From Trichoplax adhaerens (lineage: Eukaryota; Placozoa; Uniplacotomia; Trichoplacea; Trichoplacidae), in NCBI RefSeq assembly GCF_000150275.1, contig NW_002060946.1, forward strand, positions 7,908,041 through 7,972,040: 64,000 nt of DNA. Reading direction: 5' to 3'. Both the position numbers and the translations under genes were made by a program. Below, piece after piece: positions 26,295 through 36,253 of this stretch. The stretch's first letter is position 1, and the number at the start of each line of letters is the position of its first letter. The notes below the pieces were generated by a model. It was not told the DNA's origin. It searched no databases and worked only from the letters and a program-made list of their open reading frames with translations.

Positions 26295-26566
26295 CATGAA
26301 TTCAATCCCAATCAAAAGCATGCTATTCTGACTATTTTGAGTAGGTTATTATTTTACTAGTACTGAACTTAGTAGACAATATCCTTATCATTTTATATCA
26401 GTTTCTATTAATTCACTATATGTGCTAGGTAATACTAAACGAAACTTTAACTTGAAATAACAATCAGATCTTACTCTTAGACGTGCATTTGTACAGTACA
26501 CTTACACAATTTAGCAGATTTTGAAAAATTTATAACCAATAGTTGTCGATTTTTTACTGTCATTAT

Positions 26567-26576
26567 AATAAATAAA
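26567..26576 (+). terminator. Candidate poly(A) signals of the 25.3-kb GPCR
   Basis: Two overlapping AATAAA hexamers about 270 bases after the receptor stop codon. Position is plausible, but the hexamer is common in this AT-rich DNA. Confidence 0.35.
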
Positions 26577-27481
26577 TCAAAAACCGTACTCGATAATAAT
26601 ACACCGTGTTCATTAAAATAATTTGTATTTTAATAACTCCAATGGTTCTTCTGAAACATATGAGATTCAAATAAAACTTATTTTAATGACCATAATTCGG
26701 ACTGGTATTTCTAGTAAACAGATATCATTGTTTTGTATTGATCGACATCGACTATACGAATAGCTTGCATTTAATGTTTTTGGTGATATTAATAAGCTAC
26801 CTAATAAACAATCCAGAATACTACCGTCAAAACAGACGGTAACTTACAAAATCAATTAGGTGATCAGCGAAGAAGTAGCATTTAACGATATCATATCAGA
26901 TCTCGTTGTAATCTACAGTATTGTCCATATTTAGAAATGTTTAGTACGTGATTAAGAACAAAATTAGAGTTCTTCAAGTATTAAACAAATCAAATAATAA
27001 ATATTGTAAATATATATGAATCAAATTTTTAATTTAAGTCATTACTCTATACCTTAGTAATGGCGAAAAAATAAATTTAATGCAAACTGTGTAAGTTAAG
27101 CAAGATCGTTAAACGAACAACTCATTTTTCTATCAATAGTACGTAGTAAAATAAATTTGACAATTAATAGATCATCATCGTAATAATACTGCAATTTTTA
27201 AGTAATTAAAATTTAATAAATAGCAGCTATGAAGGCATCATCAGAAAAATGCCGTAAAAGAGCAACAAAGTTTGATTTCAATTAATATATGCCTTAAAAA
27301 TACGACTGACAATCTAATTAAAACTAATGCAGGCAAATATTAATTATTGATTTAAATTACAGAGCGTTTGTGCCTTAATAATTTGCAAAATAAAGACTTT
27401 CATTATTGAGGCATCAATATCTAAGAGCATTAATATCTACTTAATAACATAGTCCTTTTTCTTCATAGATCAAAATAACTG
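26577..27481. other. Convergent intergenic region, no gene seen
   Basis: Very AT-rich DNA between the 3' end of the 25.3-kb GPCR (+) and the 3' end of RCC1L (-). No coding exon recognised. Confidence 0.55.
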
Positions 27482-30307
27482 CTAAAGGATAACAGCCGTA
27501 TTATCAGGACCGCAAAAAATATCTTGCGCTGCATCTTTCAAAGGCACCTAATATCGTTGGCACGCGTGAAATAATTGAAACTTAATCCATGACAATTATC
27601 GAAATCATAATTATCATTCACCTATACCTATAGTAATAAAGCATTCTAATTTTGTGTCGTCTCCAGTGCACTGCACAAGATACAAAACTTACATGACATG
27701 GCGCAAAAGCATCTTCATCGTTACCTATACCAAGTTTACCAAAAGAACCTCTACCCCAAGTATAGACTTTTCCAGTGTCTAGACATAAAAGATAGGTTTG
27801 CCCGTAAATAAAAAGTTATTTGCAACACATTATTACTAAAATGTACCAGATAGTGCAACTGCATGATTTATGCTGCATGCAATTTTCTTCACTTTTGCTC
27901 CATCTGGAAATCGAATTAACCGCGGTTCACGACAATCCATGATCTCGTTACCAACTCCCAATGCACCAAATCCCCACACAAATACATTACCCGTCTCTAT
28001 CGATGTGAAATGAGTAACAACTTAACATTTGATCATGCAACCTCAGAATTAAAGCTTTAACTCATCTCCCTTTAAACCCTACCAGTGCATGCTAAACAAA
28101 ATGAACCTCCAGCTGCTACTTGTACAATCTTCTCCTTTATGCAGTCTAAGCTTATACGTTTGGGAAGACAAATCTAAAGTTTATAAATAATTTTAAAGAA
28201 GCAAGCGATGAGACAGACTTCAGTTAACATAAGTTTTCATTATCAAGTGCTTGGGTCTGAAGACTCCAAAATAGAAAAAAGGCACCTGCTTTGCATCATC
28301 ATCAAACTGTAGCTGACTATATTCTGTATCACCCCAACCATAGACAGAACTATCATCTATTTCAAAGATAACAAGAAAATTACTGGATTGCTATACGTAC
28401 AATATTGCTTTACATAATCAAAACACTCATATCCCAGACCTGCTAGAGCTAGCACAGTATCAGCTGAAGTGGCTATATGGACGATTGTTTTGTGCTTTAG
28501 CTCTCCTTCAACACAGGTAAATTGGTAAATATTTTCATGTTTTCCCAATCCTACGCGATAGAACAAATTCATTATACAGTAAATCTATTAAATTAGAGAC
28601 GATAGGAATCAACAGCAGGCAACAATTATCCTCTAGCATACTTGCGAAGTGTTAAGTACTTGCCTGATTGGCCGTCGCTGCTTAAACCACAGGAAAATAC
28701 CTGGCCATCGGTTGTAACTAATAAACTATGATCCAGTCCACAGCAAATCTGTCAACGATACAAAATTAGTAAGTATATTGTAAGCGCTTATTATATGAGA
28801 ACTAAAATGAAAGCATTCAAAATTTCAAATACCTGTTTGAAAGATAAATTGGGTAAAGACTCTAATTGCGTAAACCTTGTGACCTCTGGCTCATGCGATT
28901 TCCTATAGAAAGACATGACATGCGAGCAATTAAAGAGGAGCTCAATTCCAGCAATGTTTCTCCTTCCATAATTGTAAAATTCAGTAATAATTACGGGTAT
29001 CAGTAAGCAATATTTACTGGTTAATTCCGCATTGACCAAACAAATTGTTACCAGCTGCATAGACTAAAAATGCAAAAATACAATGCATTACTAGAAGTTA
29101 CTACACGATATAATGTAGCAAGTTGCACAATGTACATATAACTTTCCAGAAACACTGTTCACATTAATTAACTGGTACAAATACGAAACGGAGAAGTAAT
29201 GGTGCTTTAGATAGCTCAACATTAGTCACAACAGAGCATTATAAATCGATCTTAAAATAATATTATATCTAGTCAGAATGCCTTGCAATCGTTGTCAATA
29301 TGATTATCAAAAAGCTACATTGGTAGTAGTTGATTGTATTCAATTAAAGTAATACCAATTTGGCTTGTATGTTACTAAGCATTACCATAGTAAAGTTAAT
29401 TTGATACCTTGATTGTTTGTTGTTAAGATTAAAGAATGACTTCTTCCACAAGCAACTTGTTGAATAGGAAAGTTATGAGGCATTTCGACTGATCTTATAC
29501 CTGAAATAGAACGAGCGTTAGCGATTATTAATTACCATTATCCATGAACAATTAAATTGGCTATTTCTTCTGATATCCATTAAACGATCGCGTAATAAAG
29601 GATACTAAAGCTAGTTTGACAATTAGTGCGCAACCTTCAATACATTCATTTTCAGATGCCGGTAATCCTAGCTGTGAACGTAAATTTAATCCAGTAACAA
29701 GCACATCAGACGTTGCATCTGCCATAATAAGATAGTTATAGCCAATGCCAAGGCTAGTAATCTGTCCGGTAAGAGAGTGCAATTAGGAACTTTATAAATT
29801 AACTCTTATGCAAACAGCATCCAATTTAAACTTATGCGTACAATCAAGCAAACTTGTCACCAATATTGTAATCTTTTTTTTTTAATCTATAAGGAAATAT
29901 CTGTAGAACTAGTGCGACTGACCAATAACGAGAGTCCAACAAGGCATCTTGTTCAATTACTAAATGCTGAATTTGATGCAATGCCTCAAGCAAACTAATC
30001 TCTAGTATTCCATACGTTGTATTTATGTCATTCATTGCAGCTATACCTGTGGTGAGTCCAGAAGCATCGGTTTAGCAATATACTGTGTACTTAAAGTGCC
30101 ATCAACCTTTTTTTCTACCAAATTCTGGCCTAAAATACCGCTATCAGCAGCCCCCCAGAGATAAACTCGACCTGCACGAATGGCTGCTGATGATATTGAA
30201 CGGCAATTAACAGCAGCTATCCTTGTCGTAGTAGCGCTGCATCGTAATCCTCGTGGACAAAGATGTAACACCTTGGTCATTGTAGTTAACTTGTTCCATA
30301 GTACCAT
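27482..30307 (-). CDS. RCC1L: RCC1L (WBSCR16)-like mitochondrial RCC1 repeat protein, 12 exons
   Basis: Exons, 5' to 3' on the minus strand: 30307-30047, 29761-29635, 29500-29408, 29063-29018, 28902-28833, 28748-28664, 28550-28440, 28356-28286, 28173-28083, 27996-27847, 27778-27693, 27547-27482. They sum to 1257 bases, 418 residues. The protein is a seven-bladed propeller built of RCC1 repeats, seen as blocks such as RVYLWG, VACGRSHSLILT, VYAAGNNLFGQCG, CCGLDHSLLVT, VYGWGDTEYSQLQ, NVFVWGFGALG and VYTWGRGSFGKLG. The order and spacing follow human RCC1L rather than RCC1, including the segment ITSLGIGY...GLNLRSQLG. The basic, Ser/Ala-rich N-terminus suits a mitochondrial presequence. RCC1L in mammals belongs to a mitochondrial rRNA pseudouridylation module and acts as an OPA1-related exchange factor. 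The intron after 28664 starts with GC rather than GT. Confidence 0.9.
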
Positions 30308-30459
30308 CCTAAAGACTTCAAGTTTTGCAATTTTAATGGATAAGCTTAATCGCAGGTAGTGATGAAAGTAATAGCCAATGTTTAACGAGTAGTTACCATA
30401 GCGAATAGTTCGACGATGAGCATTTTATTCTTAACCTTAAATCCTTAATTACTCAGCTT

Positions 30460-30680
30460 CTTTAGTACGGCTCGGCTCGGTTCGGTACGGTGCGGTATTT
30501 ACTTGGACAGAGTTGGACTCAGTACAGTACTGTACTGTACAGTACAGTGTACAGTATAGTATACAACGTAGAGTACATAGTACTGTGGTGCTGTACTGTA
30601 AGATACAGTACCATGTTAGTGATCCGGCTGAGACTAGTGGTCTAAATGGTCTGATGTGGTCCGGTCCGGACCCGAGTCTG
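30460..30680. repeat. GC-rich palindromic island near the RCC1L 5' end
   Basis: Begins with CGG-containing short repeats (GGCTCGGCTCGGTTCGGTAC), passes into dense GTACAGTACTGTAC motifs with a perfect 20-bp palindrome at 30529-30548, and ends with GGTCCGGTCCGGACC, which contains the palindrome GGTCCGGACC. Composition contrasts sharply with the AT-rich flanks. It lies about 150-370 bases upstream of the RCC1L start codon, so promoter activity is possible. It resembles the island at 10.1-10.36 kb. Confidence 0.75.
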
Positions 30681-30889
30681 CAGAATGGAATGCAAAGTAT
30701 CATGGAGCATGTCTGCCTCCAAGTTAAGGCAACAGCTGTCTAACGAAAACATGAATAATATGACCGATCTTGGTCCTACTGCATGTATTTATACTATAAT
30801 TAGTAGTAGCAGTCGTTATACCCTAATATAGATTCAATCTAGCTATTTACACATCAAGAACTACTCATGGCAATTACCGTGACACTACA

Positions 30890-31022
30890 ATTTTTCTGGA
30901 AATACAGTCGTAGAGCAGACTTTTTATCTCTATGCAGTTTGACTAACTTTATTGTGAGTTGTAGCAGTAGAGCAGAATAAGATATAGTCGATAAACATAC
31001 TCTACAGAATTGGCGTAACTAC
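30890..31022 (+). repeat. Dispersed repeat, copy A
   Basis: About 130 bases that match, with small gaps, the reverse complement of 47062-47214. Shared blocks include GCAGACTTTTTATCTCTAT (one T less in the other copy), TTGTGAGTT and AGAATAAGATATAGTCGA. The other copy lies in an LTR-like element, so this may be a fragment of the same element family. Confidence 0.75.
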
Positions 31023-31290
31023 TTTGAAAACGATGATACCTAACTTGTTGACAACGTGAAGACTGTTAACAATTTAACGTAACTTCTACTGTATTTTAAG
31101 ATCAAAATTAGCTACCATATTGATCATAATCAAAGCATGGGTGTTATACTAACTAAATACTGTATACAGCTTGACTGGTATTCTTACGTTGTATAATTCT
31201 AAACAGAATGATGTTGCCGAATAGTAATAAATTCTAGCCTGAAGCTACAATAGTTTTACAGTGCACAATCTTGAACGAGAGTTCCAAGAA

Positions 31291-31800
31291 TTAACCATCA
31301 TTACAAACTATACGGGTATATCACCAAACTACAACGACATTGCTACAATAATTATAAAAATTAACTGTTATTGCATGCAGTATATGCATATCACCTAACT
31401 AAAACAATATTGCTAGATTAATTATAAGGATTAGCTATCATTATATATATCACCAAACCACAACGACATTGCTAGAATAGTGATAAGAATGAACCATCAT
31501 TACATATATATGTTATATACATGTTACGGAAAAACGTAACTACAACGATTTGCTAGCATAATTATAAAAATTAACCATTATTACACACTGTATGTTACCG
31601 TAACATATATACATATAAAATAATAAGAATGAACCACTATTACACATGCAGTAAATATATATTACCAAACTAAAGTGACATTGCTTGATTAATTATAAGA
31701 ATTAGCCATCATTACATATATATATATGTTATATATCACCAAACTACAACGACATTTGCTAGAATAATTATAAAGATTAACTATCATTTCATATGTAATT
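31291..31800 (+). repeat. AT-rich tandem repeat, seven to eight units of about 59-81 bp
   Basis: Units start near 31291, 31361, 31431, 31490, 31571, 31630, 31702 and 31778 (last partial). Each has the order TTAACCATCATTACA, then a variable TA-rich stretch, then ATCACCAAACTACAACGACA, then TTGCTAGAATAATTATAA. Some units carry internal deletions; unit four contains the hairpin GTTACGGAAAAACGTAAC. No coding content. Confidence 0.85.
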
Positions 31801-32839
31801 GGCCATCCAAAAATATCAAAATGATTCTAATCTTTGCTTATCCCCTCTCGGCTGATTTGTCAACTATTATACAATTGCGCGTGTTGAAAAGGTACTCTAA
31901 TTGACAATATTTTAAAATGTTATCGTTGTATAATAGTCCAAGTATCACCCGAGAAGGTACTGTATAATCACATACTTTGCTCTAGATAAATGAATATATA
32001 TGTTACGTATGTTATGTATACATATCCATTTATAATACGTGCATTGTTACTAAGTTTGATTATGGTACAATAACTATACTAACTTCTAAAGCAAATTATA
32101 ATAGCAGCCTAGACAAATAAAAATAGGTAGCATAGATGTACATGAATTGAGTTTATCTTGAAAATATCTACATATGCCTTCTCCATCATCATAACTGCTT
32201 TCCGATGAATATTTTTAGCCGTTAATCACCACGGAAGGACTTAAAATGATGATAATATATCAGTACACAATATTTCTTTTATTGGCAGAATGATCTAATT
32301 CCGATGTCAGCTATGTGGTAGTTACCTATAGTAATTACCGGATTTCAACTAATTCCATCATTGTTTTTGCTATACTACGCGTTCTTACTGAATTGTCACC
32401 TGAATGCCAATATACACCATGCAGTGGGCATGTGATTATTCAAATAATTTGAATAATTTTTATTATTGCGTAAGAGGGAGCCGTTAACCCAATAAAAGAT
32501 GCCATGAATAATTAATTAACTTTGCTAATCAATTGCTTTTTCAACTCCTTGTTACGATAGGCTGTAGTTACAAGTAACGTGAAAGTTATGTGAACTAGCC
32601 AGTTGTAACTTGTAACTGTGCCTAGTAGTAATCGAAATTTTACTTTCTTCGACAAGGCACGAACTTTAAAGGTCATTTTACTACATATAATTCTTTTAAG
32701 ATATTGCTTCAACTATTCAAAACCATCTATAATTATGATAACGTGAAGAAATGAAACAACAATAATGTTGACGTCAATTATTCCCACTGTAATGTGATAG
32801 CTGATATTGCTATCAAAACTTCTACAGACAACGCCAGCA
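31801..32839. other. Intergenic, no gene seen
   Basis: AT-rich flank upstream of the TPR gene. No exon recognised. The final part is the presumed promoter and 5' UTR of the TPR gene; no clear TATA box was identified. Confidence 0.5.
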
Positions 32840-35800
32840 ATGAACGTCAAAATCAAAAACAGAAGTCAACATGCGATCGCCAATGAAAATTTTAATAATG
32901 GTAACTACCAAGCTGCACTTACATTGTACATGCAAATACTGGAGGACTGTCGCAAAGTTGATCATCAAATCGACAAGGCAACCCAAGCAGATCTATGTAA
33001 TGCCAACTTAAATGTTGCCAAAGCCCACTGTATGCTTTATCATAGCCAACAAGCAAATCACTTTTGTTGCCAATCACATCAATTAGCTAAGCAATTAACC
33101 GATAATCACTTAATAGTAGCCGAATGCCATGATTGCTCTGGTGATATTAAAAGACTGGCTGGTCGATATTGTGAAGCATTGGTAGAATATCAAGAATCGT
33201 TTAGTACTAGAATTAGCGTCAAAGGAGAAGACAATCCGAGTACGGCAAAGTCATTTAACAAAATTGGTAAAATACTTTATTTACAACAAAAATATAATGA
33301 ATCTCTTCACATGCAGCAAAAAGCACGTAATATTTTATTACTACAAGTAGATAACAACAATATTCCAAACATCGATATTGCCGAAGTTTATTCCGATATT
33401 GGAATGGTTTACATGTCACAAGGAAATTTATTAGATGCAAGCATTCTATTTGAGAAATCGTTACTCGTTATTATTAAAATATTAGGAGAGAATAATCTAC
33501 GAGTAGCGGATATATATAATAAACTTGGTTCGGTTTATTTAATGCAAAATCAATTAGAAGAAGCTACAGCTATGTTTAAAAAAGCTACTAATATAATTAA
33601 TGAGATAATCGGTCTGAATACTTTAGAAGCAGCTACGACTTTTAATAACTTTGCTAGAATTCAACTAGCGCAAGGCAAATACGACGAAGCCGAATTAATG
33701 TGCTCAAAATCTTTGAGTATACAAATAGTACGATTAGGGAATAATCATTTAAAAATCGCAGAAACCTATACAACTCTAAGCCAAGTGTATAAAGGAGTCA
33801 AGAAATACAATGAAGCAATAGATGCCCTACAAAAAGTCATAAACATGCAGCGTATGATATTAGGCGATAGGCACTTGATCATTGCAGAATCTTACTTTAA
33901 TATAGGTGAAATTTACGACTTACAAGCCAGCTATGACGATTCGCTATTATTTTATCAAGTATGTTTAAAAATTCGACTAGAAATTAGTGGGGATATGGAT
34001 GAAAATGTGGCCAAAACCTATCATCGTATCGGATTAGCCCAGTTCTCACTAGGAGAATATAACAATGCTCTAAATCACTATCATCATGGATTACGATGCT
34101 ATCTAGAAATGATTGGATTTCAGAATTTAACTGTAGCTTCATTACTTAATGATCTTGGATTTGCTAATCAAAAGTTAGAAAATTATAACGAAGCAATTAG
34201 CGTTCATTCTCAAGCTATATCCATACAACGGCGATTGCTGGGTCAATGCAATTCATCTTTAGCTTCATCATATAATAGCATTGCAATAGCTTATCAACTG
34301 AATGGCAACTTTAACCAAGCTATATGCATGCTACAGAAAAAATTAAAAATTCAGTTAGTATTACTGGGAAAGAACGATACAAAAATTGCTAATACATACA
34401 GCAATCTCGGATCGTTATATCAACTACAAGGTAAATATGTTGATGCATTAGTTATGTATAAAAAGTGTAAAAAAATTCTACTCAAAGTCTTGGGTAATAA
34501 CAATATAGATTTAGCAGAATCACACCGTAATATAGGATTCATTTACATACTACAAGGTCGATATGACGATGCAATGTCATTACTTAGGCAAAGTTTACAA
34601 ATTTATTATGAAAAACTAGGCCAAAATGATTTAGAAGTAGTTAAAGTGTATGAGAATATCGGATCAATATACAATTGCCAAAGAGATTTCAGTAGCGCAT
34701 TAGGAGCCTACCGGAAATGTTTAGCAATAAAGCTAACGCTGTTAGGAAATAGTCATTTTGATTTAGCGGTGACTTATAGCGATATTGCTTCTATTTATTA
34801 TTCAATTGCTCAATTCGATCAAGCTCTAGATTCTTATGAGAAATGTTTAAAAATTCAAGAAAACCATCTTGGTCTCGATCATTTACAAGTAGCAACAACA
34901 TATTATAATATTGGAAAGATATATTATCTACAAAACAAGCAAGATACCGCTTTAGCTATGTATAACAAGTGTAAAAATATCCAACTGAAAAGTCTTGGCG
35001 AAAAAAATCCTACCATTGCTAAATTATATATCAGCATAGGATTAGTACATGTATCGAAAGAGCAATATGAAGATGCTATGTTGTTATATCAGAAAGGATT
35101 AGCAATTCAAATAAAATATTTGGGTAGTAATAATTCGCAGACTGCATCGACTTTATCAAATATAGCATCAGTCTACAAAGCTCAAAATAAATTTGATGAC
35201 GCTATATCTTTATATAACAATTGTATTTCTATCGAAGAAGAATTATCGGGTGATCATCATGGATGCATGATAATATTATATCAAAATTTGGCCTCAACCT
35301 ATGAATCATGCGATAAATTAGACGATGCAATCAAGGCATATCACAAATGTTTAAATATTCAACAACACCTATTTGGAGAAAATAGTCTCCACGTCGCTTC
35401 CACATTTAATGATATTGCTTCCATTTACGTCAAGCAAAGCAAGCACAACGATGCAGCATTTCAATGTGAAGAAAGTATTAAGATACTTAATAAAGCTCTT
35501 GGAGATAAGAGTCTACTAGTTGTAACTATGTATAATAAATTAGCAAATATTTATGCAGAACAAGGGCACATAGATAAGGCTTTAACCACATTACATCAGA
35601 GTCTGGACATCTTTCTAGCACTTCGAAAAGAAAAAAGCTCCAAAAATGAAACTATTTTATTTCGAGACGCCTTAGAATGCAAACAACAATTTAAATGTTT
35701 TGATCAGATGTCATTATTACAAAAGACCGTCGATATTCAACAGAATTTTTTGGGTGACTACAATTCACTTGTTTCTATGTCAAATCATAACTCTGGAAGC

Positions 35801-36253
35801 ACATACCTAGCAGCAGATAGATTAGATGATGCATTAAAAATTTGCAACAAATGCTTAAAAATTCAACGGCAAATTCTTGATGACAACCATCCCGCTTTAG
35901 CTAAAACCTATTATAAGCTGGGGATAATTTATCTACAACAGGACAATCATAAGGATGCTCTGAGCATGTTTCAGCTATCTATTGATATCCAAAATAGAAA
36001 TGATGACGATAACGATGCTCTGTTAGCCAATTGTTATCAAAGCATTGCTTCGATCTATAAGCTAAGCGGTAATAAAACTTCAGCAATCATGATGTACGAT
36101 AAATGTTTAAACATTCAGAAAACTCTATTTGGAGAAAGTTATCCAAATATTTCCGAAATTTGTCAAGAGCTGAATGAAATCGCTATAACCGACTCGCGTA
36201 AGTTCTACAATATTGAAAAAATAATTAGCCCACAATGTGAATTTTATGTGTAG
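32840..36253 (+). CDS. Very long kinesin-light-chain-type TPR protein, intronless
   Basis: About 1137 residues from the first in-frame ATG; the frame is open 11 codons further upstream without an ATG. Essentially the whole protein is roughly 25 tandem 42-residue tetratricopeptide repeats of the kinesin-light-chain/NPHP3 type, each with a pattern like A-x-x-Y-x-x-I-G-x-I-Y-x-x-Q-x-x-Y-x-x-A followed by a helix ending L-x-I-x-x-x-x-L-G-x-N. Such arrays form a superhelical protein-binding scaffold. No NACHT, NB-ARC, coiled-coil or catalytic domain is visible at either end, and no signal peptide or membrane segment. One repeat near residues 935-975 is degenerate. The role and partners cannot be told. 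Lack of introns over 3.4 kb, next to intron-rich RCC1L, suggests expansion of a repeat-coding exon or retroposition. Confidence 0.92.
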   Translation: MNVKIKNRSQHAIANENFNNGNYQAALTLYMQILEDCRKVDHQIDKATQADLCNANLNVAKAHCMLYHSQQANHFCCQSHQLAKQLTDNHLIVAECHDCSGDIKRLAGRYCEALVEYQESFSTRISVKGEDNPSTAKSFNKIGKILYLQQKYNESLHMQQKARNILLLQVDNNNIPNIDIAEVYSDIGMVYMSQGNLLDASILFEKSLLVIIKILGENNLRVADIYNKLGSVYLMQNQLEEATAMFKKATNIINEIIGLNTLEAATTFNNFARIQLAQGKYDEAELMCSKSLSIQIVRLGNNHLKIAETYTTLSQVYKGVKKYNEAIDALQKVINMQRMILGDRHLIIAESYFNIGEIYDLQASYDDSLLFYQVCLKIRLEISGDMDENVAKTYHRIGLAQFSLGEYNNALNHYHHGLRCYLEMIGFQNLTVASLLNDLGFANQKLENYNEAISVHSQAISIQRRLLGQCNSSLASSYNSIAIAYQLNGNFNQAICMLQKKLKIQLVLLGKNDTKIANTYSNLGSLYQLQGKYVDALVMYKKCKKILLKVLGNNNIDLAESHRNIGFIYILQGRYDDAMSLLRQSLQIYYEKLGQNDLEVVKVYENIGSIYNCQRDFSSALGAYRKCLAIKLTLLGNSHFDLAVTYSDIASIYYSIAQFDQALDSYEKCLKIQENHLGLDHLQVATTYYNIGKIYYLQNKQDTALAMYNKCKNIQLKSLGEKNPTIAKLYISIGLVHVSKEQYEDAMLLYQKGLAIQIKYLGSNNSQTASTLSNIASVYKAQNKFDDAISLYNNCISIEEELSGDHHGCMIILYQNLASTYESCDKLDDAIKAYHKCLNIQQHLFGENSLHVASTFNDIASIYVKQSKHNDAAFQCEESIKILNKALGDKSLLVVTMYNKLANIYAEQGHIDKALTTLHQSLDIFLALRKEKSSKNETILFRDALECKQQFKCFDQMSLLQKTVDIQQNFLGDYNSLVSMSNHNSGSTYLAADRLDDALKICNKCLKIQRQILDDNHPALAKTYYKLGIIYLQQDNHKDALSMFQLSIDIQNRNDDDNDALLANCYQSIASIYKLSGNKTSAIMMYDKCLNIQKTLFGESYPNISEICQELNEIAITDSRKFYNIEKIISPQCEFYV

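Noticed and set aside
31291-31800. CRISPR-like array
   Set aside because: Unit lengths vary, there are no conserved repeats alternating with unique equal spacers, and the genome is clearly eukaryotic.
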